Virus record (IMG/VR): IMGVR_UViG_3300002907_000003
Location: 1-50,663 of that record
Strand: one strand, 5' to 3'
DNA: 50,663 nucleotides
Origin: a virus
Of this stretch, positions 40,009 through 47,952 are shown piece after piece. Both the position numbers and the translations under genes were made by a program. The stretch's first letter is position 1. Each line of letters opens with the position of its first letter. A model generated the notes under the pieces. It had not been told where the DNA came from, searched no databases, and saw nothing but the letters and a program-made list of their open reading frames with translations.

Positions 40009-40385
40009 TATTTATTCTCCATTTCTGAAATCGCAATATCATTTGCTTTACTTTTAATTTTTCTTTTTTCTGGACTTCTCAAAAGGTCACGTAAATTTTG
40101 ACCCAATTGTACTACTGCACGTTTACCGGCAGGAAAATCTTGGTAAATTGTTTTTCCTTGTAAACGACTTTCTCTTGCATTTACACCTTTTCTAGCTGGT
40201 AAAATTTGTATATAAAGATGCATTAAGCCTCTAATATCTATATCAATTCCGTTTTCAATTGATTCGGCAAATATGTCTTCAAATGTTTTCAGAAATATTT
40301 TTGCATCATTGACTGTAAAGCTTCCTCGTTCGGCAAGCATTTGTATAAATTGGTCACGGTCAATAAAATTTGTATTTTTAGTCAT
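40008..40385 (-). CDS. HU/IHF-like DNA-binding protein
   Basis: This 125-residue protein resembles the HU/IHF family: an N-terminal helical dimer part (DRDQFIQMLAERGSFTVNDA, then FLKTFEDIFAESIENG) followed by IDIRGLMHLYIQILPARKG. The saddle-strand region contains ARESRLQGKTIYQD with PAGKRAVVQLGQNL. It has a longer, basic C-terminus than HU. Phage HU-like proteins compact DNA or assist replication and packaging. It is coupled to the following 92-residue gene. Confidence 0.72.
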   Translation of the reverse strand: MTKNTNFIDRDQFIQMLAERGSFTVNDAKIFLKTFEDIFAESIENGIDIDIRGLMHLYIQILPARKGVNARESRLQGKTIYQDFPAGKRAVVQLGQNLRDLLRSPEKRKIKSKANDIAISEMENK

Positions 40386-40421
40386 TTTTTACTCTTCTCC
40401 TACCAATATATAATGGGGTAC

Positions 40422-41204
40422 TTAACTTTCGCCATTTTTCACAAGTCTTTTTTTAGATTCGAGTTTAATTTTATTTAAATATGTTTTATAACATTCTATA
40501 CAAAAATCATGTTTTTTAGATTTTACTATTTCTTTTCCACATTCTACACAAAAATATTGTATAAAAGAAGTTATATTGTTTATATCTGTAATCACCATAA
40601 AATGTTTTCCTTTATCATCGGCAAAATTCAGTTTAAAACTTTTATCACTAAAAAGATTTGTTTCGATAAACCCTCTAATACCATCTAATTCATATTTTAT
40701 TCTATTAGATTCTTTTTCTGTAGGATGAGAAAATCCAGCAAAATATAATACAAAATTGAAATCCATATTTAAATAATAAGCATGACTTTTTCTTTTTATT
40801 TCTTTTATTCTAGCCGTAGAAAATTTTTGAAGTCTAGCCAAAACTATCATGGTAAAAAGAATTCGATATAATTTATGAGGTAATTTTTTTATTTTTTCTA
40901 TTTCAGAAACATAAACTGGTATATTCATTGTTCCCGATTTTAATTTATACATTTTTGATTTTCTTATGGATTTATTTATCATGTTTTGATAAATAACAGG
41001 ATTGAAATATTCATCCTCATTCTTACAAAAATCAATTATCATATTGTAAATAGTCTTATCTTTATGACCTTGCATATGAAAATATTTACTCAACAAACCT
41101 AATTCATAATTGTTTATTACATGACCAGTAAAGCCATATTTAATTATCTGGTTAGATTTACTTATTTCGTCCAGTATCGGGAGTCTCTTTGGCAATGGAA
41201 TCAA
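40422..41204 (-). CDS. Hypothetical protein with C-terminal zinc finger
   Basis: This 260-residue protein begins with helices (PILDEISKSNQIIKYGF), then YFHMQGHKDKTIYNMIIDF and LPHKLYRILFTMIVLARLQ. It ends with two CxxC pairs (FCVECGKEI and FCIECYKTY) likely binding zinc. The N-terminus overlaps the methyltransferase end by 47 bases. A DNA-replication or transcription role is plausible. No family recognised. Confidence 0.55.
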   Translation of the reverse strand: MIPLPKRLPILDEISKSNQIIKYGFTGHVINNYELGLLSKYFHMQGHKDKTIYNMIIDFCKNEDEYFNPVIYQNMINKSIRKSKMYKLKSGTMNIPVYVSEIEKIKKLPHKLYRILFTMIVLARLQKFSTARIKEIKRKSHAYYLNMDFNFVLYFAGFSHPTEKESNRIKYELDGIRGFIETNLFSDKSFKLNFADDKGKHFMVITDINNITSFIQYFCVECGKEIVKSKKHDFCIECYKTYLNKIKLESKKRLVKNGES

Positions 41205-41877
41205 TTCTCCTTTTTGCTATCTTATATTTTATTTTATCATATTCAATACCAATAACATTTCTATTATTTTTTAATCCCCAAGAAATTGTTGTACCTGAAC
41301 CAACAAATGGGTCAACTATTAAATCACCTTCATCGGTATATGGAAGTAAAATTCTATCCATAAGTTTTAAAGGTTTTTGCCATTCTACAAGTTTTCCGGT
41401 TTCAGGATTAGATATGCGTTCTTTGGCAACAGTGGTTAAACAAATATCGTCTATCCAAGCTGTTGCTTTTTTTGTTATTCTTCCCGAGGGATTCAATCTC
41501 TTAGAACCTGTGGTTGCTTTTGGGACTTGAATCCTGTCAGGATAAAATTTATAATTTGAACCTTTACAATAAATGAGTATGTCATCATAGCATTGATGAA
41601 ATTTATTAGATGGAGAACGCCCCCATTCGTTTTTCCATACAAGATGATTTAAAAATGTTGCGCCATTGATTTCATCTTCCATATAAACCCTGAATCTATG
41701 TTGACTATGAAAATCAGTCATGGCAATAAATATTCCGCCATCTTTTAACATGTCATAATAATGGTCTACCCAATTAAAATCAAGGTTTTCATATATATAA
41801 TCAGCAAAGATAATATCAACTGTTTTACTGTCTCTATTGAACTTCATATTGTCCATGTTCAAAAGTTTGTAAGTCAT
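41158..41877 (-). CDS. DNA methyltransferase, N4/N6 beta-like class
   Basis: This 239-residue protein has motif IV early (VDIIFADYIY, where ADYIY replaces the usual DPPY) and FxGxG motif I late (IVDPFVGSGTTISWGLK). This permuted order is that of beta-class amino methyltransferases. A middle region reads NEWGRSPSNKFHQCYDDIL then IYCKGSNYKFYP. It would transfer methyl groups from S-adenosylmethionine to adenine or cytosine amino groups, possibly to protect phage DNA. The altered motif IV leaves activity uncertain. No partner restriction gene is seen. It overlaps the polymerase exon 2 by 44 bases. Confidence 0.8.
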   Translation of the reverse strand: MTYKLLNMDNMKFNRDSKTVDIIFADYIYENLDFNWVDHYYDMLKDGGIFIAMTDFHSQHRFRVYMEDEINGATFLNHLVWKNEWGRSPSNKFHQCYDDILIYCKGSNYKFYPDRIQVPKATTGSKRLNPSGRITKKATAWIDDICLTTVAKERISNPETGKLVEWQKPLKLMDRILLPYTDEGDLIVDPFVGSGTTISWGLKNNRNVIGIEYDKIKYKIAKRRIDSIAKETPDTGRNK

Positions 41878-42949
41878 TTATTCTAAATTCCTTTTCTGAG
41901 TAATTTTTATTGAGAAAATTTATTTTTCCCATATGGTCTAAAATTGGAACAATTATTTTTCTATTGGAATTTGAGAGCATATTATTTATAATGCCCTCCC
42001 CGAACAGGCTCCAACACATTTCACTTTGAGAATTGTTTTGATAACAAACTCGAACAGCAAGATTTGCTAGTTCATTTATATTAGAGGATATATTAAACAA
42101 GGCTTTATTTTTTATTGCCGCCGCCATTTGTTCAAAGTTTTCATAATCGCTGGTTTCATAAGTTTTTCTTTTAAAGGATTTATATTCTTTATATAATTCT
42201 TCCATTTTTTCCAGTTTTATTTTATTTAATGAAATGTTTTTATCAATATATATATTAAAATCAAAATTAAAATCTTTTTTCAATGAAATTTTATATTCTT
42301 TTATCTGATTTGAAATATATTTATAAACTTTATCCATAATTCCATTTGAATTAATTAAAAATGGAATATATTTAACATATTTTTCATATATTTCTTGTTC
42401 TTTTTTATGTCTTTTTTTAGATAATAAAACATCTAATCCATATCCAAATTTAGATTGACAATAATTTTCATAAATTTTATTATATTTTTTATATTCATTC
42501 ATCTTGTGAGGGTAAAGATAGGTCATCCAAAGAGGACGTTTATCAATAATAATTTTATTTTGAATATTTATCTGTTCTATCTCTTGTAATGTCATGGAAG
42601 ATTTCAACTTAATCCATCTCCCCCATTCCGGTATTTTCTTGGTAATGATTCCTTTTTGTTTATCTATTTCATTACCTTGTAGTTTACGACATATTTTTAA
42701 TCTTTCCATAATCATTTTATATTCAATAGAATCTTTTTCAAATAATGAAAGCATTGAATATAATGTTGTGGATTGATTTGTTATAAGTCCAATCTTTGAG
42801 CCAAAAGAATTGATGTCTGATAAAGCCAGATTATTATTTTCTATAATTCCTTTTGGTGCAGATTTTTTTTCATATGATATTGGCAATCCATTGGATGTGC
42901 CTTGAATAAAAACATCATTATCTGTTGTGAATAAAATATCGAAATCAAA
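41834..42949 (-). CDS. Single-subunit RNA polymerase (YonO-like), exon 2
   Basis: After splicing, this exon contributes 371 C-terminal residues. It opens FDFDILFTTDNDVFIQGT; with the last codon of exon 1 this gives DFDFD, a DxDxD metal-binding loop like DFDID or DxDGD of the YonO/QDE-1-like and crAss-phage polymerases. Helical stretches follow: LSDINSFGSKIGLITNQSTT, then FEKDSIEYKMIMERLKICR and QGNEIDKQKG. The exon's first base is 42949; an in-frame ATG farther in (MPISYE) is not the real start. The methyltransferase gene overlaps its end. Confidence 0.82.
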   Translation of the reverse strand, partial: FDFDILFTTDNDVFIQGTSNGLPISYEKKSAPKGIIENNNLALSDINSFGSKIGLITNQSTTLYSMLSLFEKDSIEYKMIMERLKICRKLQGNEIDKQKGIITKKIPEWGRWIKLKSSMTLQEIEQINIQNKIIIDKRPLWMTYLYPHKMNEYKKYNKIYENYCQSKFGYGLDVLLSKKRHKKEQEIYEKYVKYIPFLINSNGIMDKVYKYISNQIKEYKISLKKDFNFDFNIYIDKNISLNKIKLEKMEELYKEYKSFKRKTYETSDYENFEQMAAAIKNKALFNISSNINELANLAVRVCYQNNSQSEMCWSLFGEGIINNMLSNSNRKIIVPILDHMGKINFLNKNYSEKEFRINDLQTFEHGQYEVQ

Positions 42950-43954
42950 CTTTTATACCCTCGGTTTCCCGATATTTTTAAGGGGAATAGACTATATCTT
43001 TATCCAATTCAAAATTGGATATTTGGCATTTCCTAAGAATGAGTTTCACATTCAAAGTACGGTTTTCACCTAGTCGTTACATGTTCTATTTTCATAGCTT
43101 CACACGGTATTTACTTTATTGATTTATTTTATTTTTATTCTCTTTATTGGCAAAAGAAAATAAAAACCCTCTATATAAAACTTTATTATTTATCATTGTT
43201 GATAGTCTATTTTGAACACTTTTAACCTTTTTAGCTCTCACAATTTTTTTCTCAATCAAAAATTCAGCACAATGTTTTACAGTTAAAAATGTCTCAATAA
43301 TTATATTATCTTTTATCATATCTACTGGTTTTGCCTTAGGATTATTTTCATAAGTTATGTTTCTATGATTCTCAACCCATTGATTGTATTTTTCTTCGCT
43401 CATTCTTTCTTTTGGTGAGACACCAAATTGAGAATTTTTATCACCAGTAACAGAAACACTTCTATTTTTCAACCATTGTTCATATATTTCTGGAGTCATT
43501 CTTTCTTTTGGAGATACTCCGTACATTGGATTATTTTCACCTCTTAAAACTGGAAAAAATTTTCCACCCGGAGAAATATTGCATTGTGCTTGATTTATTT
43601 CTTTATATTTTTCAATATAATAGATTTCTCTTTCATAAGCAACATCTTCATCCAAATTATCTTCTAGGATTTTATAATCACAATCATATTTATTATAATA
43701 TCTCATAAAATATATATTTCTTCTATTTAATCTTTTTGCTCTTCTTCCAGAACCTTTTCCTATGTAAAAAACATTATCTGTTTCTTTATTGAACCAAGCA
43801 TAAACATAATGTTTATTCAAACCCATATCCTATCTGCCAATATTTAAAATCAATTTTAGTATTCCACCGTTAGCAGTATTTCTACCACACCTTATATTTA
43901 TAAGTTAACCAAATTTTTTATTATACATTACTGTATAAGGAGACAGTGTTGTTC
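42950..43954 (-). mobile_element. Group I intron with GIY-YIG endonuclease, in RNA polymerase active-site codons
   Basis: P1 is exact: exon GGAGAT pairs with intron GTCTCC, with U·G at the splice site after 43955. A P3/P4-like CTAACGGTGGAATAC segment precedes the endonuclease gene. After it come the P7 strand GTAACGACTA at 43071-43080 and its partner AAGATATAGTC near 42989-42999, with a P8-like helix between them and a P9-like segment after. The last base is G (42950). The endonuclease lies in a peripheral loop before P7. The 1,005-nt insertion is in frame to restore one 912-residue polymerase after splicing. Confidence 0.9.
43116..43826 (-). CDS. Intron-encoded GIY-YIG homing endonuclease
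   Basis: This 236-residue protein has a GIY-YIG-like domain at ~5-95 (KHYVYAWFNKETDN, then VFYIGKGSGRRAKRL and EREIYYIEKY). Two NUMOD-like repeats follow (ENNPMYGVSPKERM and DKNSQFGVSPKERM). A C-terminal NUMOD1/DNA-recognition-like part reads IETFLTVKHCAEFLI. The enzyme would cut intronless polymerase genes and copy the intron into them. It lies wholly inside the group I intron and does not disturb the predicted core. Confidence 0.9.
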   Translation of the reverse strand: MGLNKHYVYAWFNKETDNVFYIGKGSGRRAKRLNRRNIYFMRYYNKYDCDYKILEDNLDEDVAYEREIYYIEKYKEINQAQCNISPGGKFFPVLRGENNPMYGVSPKERMTPEIYEQWLKNRSVSVTGDKNSQFGVSPKERMSEEKYNQWVENHRNITYENNPKAKPVDMIKDNIIIETFLTVKHCAEFLIEKKIVRAKKVKSVQNRLSTMINNKVLYRGFLFSFANKENKNKINQ

Positions 43955-45577
43955 ATCTCCATCACCATAAAGCATCATGTCAATACCATGAATATTGAAA
44001 ACAATACCGCTTTTCAAATGACCATACCATTTATCAATTTCATTATTTCTAATTAGATTGAGAGTATTCATTTCACTTTTCCAAGTAAGAGGACTTCTGC
44101 CCGATGCAACTTTGAAAATATTTTGTTCTATCCAATAAGAAGAATAGTGTTCATGTTCTTCTAACAATCCTTTTACTGGTAAATTAAAAGCATGTTGACA
44201 TAAAGCAAATGGGTCACTAATACAAACTTGATAATTACCATTTATCAGTAATCCACCAGTATATGATTCTCTTATTTTCTTATTTAGTGTTCTAGAAATA
44301 TATTGTTTAATAAAATAATCTTTTGATGAATTTTTATTTATAAGTAATGCTTTTATATAATTATTATCAATTGATTTCCATTGAGTTTCATCAAATTTTT
44401 CTATAGATGTTCCCATTAAATAAAGAAGTGATTTTTCTGGAGACTCGAAACTTATTTCTTTAAAGTATTGAATAGTGTCATTGCACAAATATTCAATATC
44501 TTTATTATCAATATCTAAAACTTGAATATATTGATAAGATGACCAGAAATTTTTCTTTTCTTCTTTTGGGGTTTGACGAGAGATTCCCCAAGAAAGATTA
44601 TTTGATTCACAATTTGTTTTATAGTTTTCTAAATTAGAATAAGAACTCCATAGCTTAAATTGAGAAGCTGTAAGTATGCAATCTATATCGTTCACATTAT
44701 GTAAATTACCCCATACATCAATTATATTTTCCACATTATATTCTTTTGCAAATCCATGAATATCAAAAGATACACATTGACCCTTTAAAAATGAACCTCG
44801 AATACAAAAAGAATTTGGAATATAATCTAATTCCATTTCACTTGACCATATCTTGGAAAATTCTAATGATATAATTCCCTGCCCATCAAATATATTTTGA
44901 ACAATCGGAATATTCCTTTTTTCAACATGGTCTATTTTGTTTTCATCTTCATAAACAAAATCAACATTTCTATTTTTTGTTATTTCATAATCTGGAACTA
45001 CAACAAATCTAGGTGCTGTAACTTTATGTGTTGCACTGGCATATAAAGCAAAATATGAATTAAACTTATTAATATTTAATTCAATATCTTTATTTCTTCC
45101 ATTGTCAAATATGTTTATTAATTTTTTACAAATAGACTCTTCTGCGAAAATAGATGTGTTACGCCTCGCATGTCCAGCCCCCGTAAGTAGACGAATATAC
45201 TTCTTATTATTTATAAATAATCCTTGTTTAATTATTTGTTTGTAATGTGCCACATTATTAAAATGAATAGATATAATATCAGGAACAAATAATATATCTT
45301 CTAATTCTTTATTTATTTCAAAGATTCTATTTCTATTTATTTTAGAATCTTTTTCTTTTTTTAATGTTCTTTTTTCTTGCAACAATTCATCAATATGATA
45401 TTGTGAAAATTCTATATCGTTTATTCTTCGATAAGTTCTCAATAGTTCTGAATCAGCCAGTGAAATAATTTCATTATTTTTCAACGCTTCTTCATATGAA
45501 ATTTGTATTGTATAGTTTGAATTTTTCAAACGCTCTGATGTAAATTTCATGATGGAAAACTGTTGAAGTTTTTTCAT
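43955..45577 (-). CDS. Single-subunit RNA polymerase (YonO-like), exon 1
   Basis: This exon encodes 541 residues. The pattern is that of the two-barrel RNA polymerases related to YonO and QDE-1: RLLTGAGHARRNTS, later NIFDGQGIISLEFSKIW, then YIPNSFCIRGSFLKGQCVSF, matching the first double-psi barrel. It ends NIHGIDMMLYGDGD at the splice site, where the last D is the first of the catalytic triad. The full protein is 912 residues, the size of SP-beta YonO. It would transcribe phage genes, probably late ones, from DNA. Without splicing translation stops after EQHCLLIQ and no active enzyme results. Confidence 0.86.
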
Positions 45578-45582
45578 TATCT

Positions 45583-45771
45583 TTATTCATCAACTTCTTC
45601 GTCAACAAATTTTCTCTTGTCTTTCATTTTATTATAACTCATTTCATTCCAAATCACATTTCCATTTTTATCTTCTTTGTAATTTAAATTATTCCAATCT
45701 TCATAGCCAATTAAATCTTCATCTTCTTCATCAAAATCATCATCTATTTCATCAACATAATATTCATTCAT
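45583..45771 (-). CDS. Small acidic hypothetical protein
   Basis: This 62-residue product is very acidic (DEIDDDFDEEDEDLIGYEDW) followed by a less acidic part (NVIWNEMSYNKMKDKRKFVD). It lies five bases before the polymerase start. Acidic proteins of this kind may mimic nucleic acid or bind a polymerase; this is only an inference. No family recognised. Confidence 0.5.
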   Translation of the reverse strand: MNEYYVDEIDDDFDEEDEDLIGYEDWNNLNYKEDKNGNVIWNEMSYNKMKDKRKFVDEEVDE

Positions 45772-45782
45772 ATTAAAACCTC

Positions 45783-46208
45783 CTACCTTGCAAAGTCATA
45801 AATAAAGGGACAGTTATCAGATTTTCTTACTCCCCAATTAACAGGAGTAGGAATCCATAAATCATTCAAATTATATTTTAGCATCATTTCAATTATTATC
45901 TCTCGTTCTCTATCGGTTCTTCTTCCACGTTTAAGTTCTTCCTTGATAACAGCAACCCACCCATTTTTACTACTATCATAATTAACAATAACACCAAAAT
46001 ATTTTTTATCTTTTTTATTTATTTTTTTATATAATCGAATTTCTTGTCGTGATTGATTGCCTTCATCATTCAATTTTACAATTATCTTTCCGTCTGTATA
46101 ACAATGTCTTCCTGATTGAATGCCTCCCGTATGAGACATGTGTTTTGCTTTTTTGCCATTTATAAATACATTATTAAAATCATCAACAATAATCTTTGGT
46201 TTTTTCAT
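45783..46208 (-). CDS. Mini protein-kinase-like protein
   Basis: This 141-residue protein shows pieces of a kinase N-lobe and ends at a DFG-like motif. A Gly/Ser loop (SHTGGIQSGRHCY) is followed by K45 in KIIVKLND and E56 in SRQEIRLY. A hinge-like WVAVIKEELKRGRRTD follows, and the end reads VNWGVRKSDN with YDFAR as the last five residues. The catalytic HRD aspartate is not clear. It is about half a normal kinase and resembles the product at 47287-47721. Its ATG overlaps the upstream stop (ATGA). Confidence 0.5.
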   Translation of the reverse strand: MKKPKIIVDDFNNVFINGKKAKHMSHTGGIQSGRHCYTDGKIIVKLNDEGNQSRQEIRLYKKINKKDKKYFGVIVNYDSSKNGWVAVIKEELKRGRRTDREREIIIEMMLKYNLNDLWIPTPVNWGVRKSDNCPFIYDFAR

Positions 46209-46681
46209 AATTTATCCATATTGTTTTTTATAATCTTATCAACCATTCCCATTTTTATAATGTGAACAAACAAAGGAACACTTCCTCTTTTTGCTATATC
46301 AATCATATCTTTAGTTCCTTTTGAATTGTTTTGCCAAAAAGCAATTAAAATTGGATTATCAAATCTTGCATAGTCGAACATTTTCATATTCCTATTTCTT
46401 CCGGCAAGAGCATTATAATCTCCAAAAAAATCATTATGCTTTACAAATACGGGAGGTTCAAAATTATGCCAATCAGCTTCAAATATTTTTTTCTTCAACT
46501 GGTATTCATCGGCGAACTTATTCCCCAATTTATCTGTTCCATATGCACCACCGTGAATTATTTCAAAATCATTTGGATTGATTTCTTTTTTATATTGTAT
46601 CTCTGAAAATATATTCAATACATTTGTTTTGAAAATATGATAATTTTCAAACTCCCTAGAACCAGATATAATAATTCTCAT
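46205..46681 (-). CDS. SLOG/DprA-like (DUF2493-type) nucleotide-binding protein
   Basis: This 158-residue Rossmann-like protein has ISGSREFENYHIF at the start, HGGAYGTDKLGNKFADEYQ in the middle, ADWHNF and GRNRNMKMFDYA later, and ends with a basic helix. SLOG-family proteins bind nucleotides or nucleotide derivatives; the DUF2493 branch is common in phages. Possible jobs are nucleotide salvage, sensing or interference with host defence signals, but this cannot be fixed. It is coupled to the kinase-like gene downstream. Confidence 0.78.
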   Translation of the reverse strand: MRIIISGSREFENYHIFKTNVLNIFSEIQYKKEINPNDFEIIHGGAYGTDKLGNKFADEYQLKKKIFEADWHNFEPPVFVKHNDFFGDYNALAGRNRNMKMFDYARFDNPILIAFWQNNSKGTKDMIDIAKRGSVPLFVHIIKMGMVDKIIKNNMDKL

Positions 46682-46684
46682 ATT

Positions 46685-47278
46685 TTAATCCCATAAATCT
46701 AAATAATATTCTGAAAATTTTTGTAAACCTTTTTGTAATCTTTTATCAAGTTGTCTATGTTCTTCAATAGTCTTCCAACCATGTAATTCATCCATTTGTT
46801 TACGTGCTTTAAATCCATCAATCATTATGTCTAATTCTTGATTCCATAATTTGATTGCATCTTTTTCAATCTTCTTATCTTCATCATTATATGGAGAATT
46901 AAGCATATAATCTTTTGGAAAACAAAGTTGTGGAATTCCATGACCTGATTTTTTATATTCCGGTAAAACTTCCAACATAATATTTGCTAACCAATAATCA
47001 ATTCCCCATATAACTCTATCATCCCATCCTCTAAAAACTCTCTGCCAAGCAAACTTGACTTCATAATAAGAATCTGATATAATTCGTGATATAATCAATT
47101 GAGGTGCAGAATAGATAACATGATGAGCGCATGGAAAAGGCCACCACCAATCTCTTGTAATTTCATCAAACCAATAATGAACAGGATGGTCTTTTTTCCA
47201 TTCTGCTTCCATATCATCAAACATTGTTCCTATAGAATTATAGTTTTTACTTATTTTAGATGTATCAAATTCTTCCAT
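46685..47278 (-). CDS. Conserved hypothetical protein, Trp/His-rich
   Basis: This 197-residue protein is rich in Trp, Asp and Tyr. It contains TRDWWWPFPCAHHVIYSAPQ, then SDSYYEVKFAWQRVFRGWDD and GIDYWLANIMLEVLPEYK. It ends with a helical RQLDKRLQKGLQKFSEYYL. Such proteins occur in many phages near replication or nucleotide genes but have no established role that I know. It lies between the second kinase-like gene and the SLOG gene. Confidence 0.6.
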   Translation of the reverse strand: MEEFDTSKISKNYNSIGTMFDDMEAEWKKDHPVHYWFDEITRDWWWPFPCAHHVIYSAPQLIISRIISDSYYEVKFAWQRVFRGWDDRVIWGIDYWLANIMLEVLPEYKKSGHGIPQLCFPKDYMLNSPYNDEDKKIEKDAIKLWNQELDIMIDGFKARKQMDELHGWKTIEEHRQLDKRLQKGLQKFSEYYLDLWD

Positions 47279-47286
47279 TTATTCTC

Positions 47287-47721
47287 CTAGACACCGTAAT
47301 CCCAAATTTTTATATTATTGTTTATATCCAAACCAAAATTATCATCATTATAAGCACAATCACATAGAGAATACTTTCTTTCAATATTTCTTACTTGTTT
47401 ATAATCTTTGTGATATAAAACATCTTTTTTACTTATATGTCTTGTAGCAATCATGCGTTGTGAAACCCAATATATTTTTTTATTATCTTCTAATATATAA
47501 CCATAATCCAGAGGTTCAACAAAATATTTTTTTTCTTCATCTTTCATCATATTCCACAATTGTATTTCTTGATAAGATTGACCACATTCATCCCAATCCA
47601 TTTTTATGATAATATCACCATATCTATATAAATCCCTGCTATATCCACAAGCAGGATAAAAACTATTTACCTTATCGTTATTTATGTAAATATACGCCCT
47701 ACTGACTACACGAATTCTCAT
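47287..47721 (-). CDS. Mini protein-kinase-like protein (paralogue)
   Basis: This 144-residue protein resembles the one at 45783-46208. K40 in DIIIKMDWDE, E52 in SYQEIQLWNMM and EKKYFVEPLDYGY hinge-like text match the same positions. It has a clearer C-lobe fragment (NDDNFGLDINNNIKIWDYG), where N-x-G and D-Y-G mimic the catalytic-loop asparagine and the DFG motif. The catalytic aspartate is not evident, so it may be a pseudokinase. It is the first gene after the minus-strand promoter at 47750-47778. Confidence 0.52.
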   Translation of the reverse strand: MRIRVVSRAYIYINNDKVNSFYPACGYSRDLYRYGDIIIKMDWDECGQSYQEIQLWNMMKDEEKKYFVEPLDYGYILEDNKKIYWVSQRMIATRHISKKDVLYHKDYKQVRNIERKYSLCDCAYNDDNFGLDINNNIKIWDYGV

Positions 47722-47749
47722 AGATAAATCCTCATATTTTTATTCAAAT

Positions 47750-47778
47750 ATTCTACCATAAAACCTTAAAAATGTCAA
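47750..47778 (-). promoter_or_regulatory. Divergent sigma-A-type promoter, minus strand
   Basis: The minus strand has TTGACA (47773-47778), 17 bases and TAGAAT (47750-47755), with an extended -10 TG. It would drive the kinase-like, SLOG and polymerase genes. It shares the intergenic region with the plus-strand promoter 11 bases away. Confidence 0.85.
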
Positions 47779-47788
47779 GGGCTACATA

Positions 47789-47817
47789 TTGACAGAATAT
47801 AGGAAATGTGGTAGAAT
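47789..47817 (+). promoter_or_regulatory. Divergent sigma-A-type promoter, plus strand
   Basis: TTGACA (47789-47794), 17 bases, and TAGAAT (47812-47817), with an extended -10 TG. It faces the plus-strand endonuclease and helicase genes and is followed by a ~130-base structured leader. Confidence 0.86.
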
Positions 47818-47830
47818 AAATTTGTTTAAA

Positions 47831-47903
47831 ATTATAGAGATAGGTTCAATTTGGTTGCAACTAAATTGTTTCTGATAAATGTCCCTTTCCATTTCTCTAT
47901 AAT
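47831..47903 (+). promoter_or_regulatory. Structured 5' leader of plus-strand operon
   Basis: ATTATAGAGA (47831-47840) pairs with TCTCTATAAT (47894-47903) to close a domain. Inside lies an almost perfect 22-bp dyad (47847-47868) centred on GTTGCAAC and flanked by CAATTT and AAATTG. It could be an operator for a repressor or an RNA structure near the 5' end. No known riboswitch motif was seen. Confidence 0.5.
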
Positions 47904-47952
47904 CTTAAACATTATCATATAAATAAAAAAAGGGATTAATGAGAGGAGTGAA

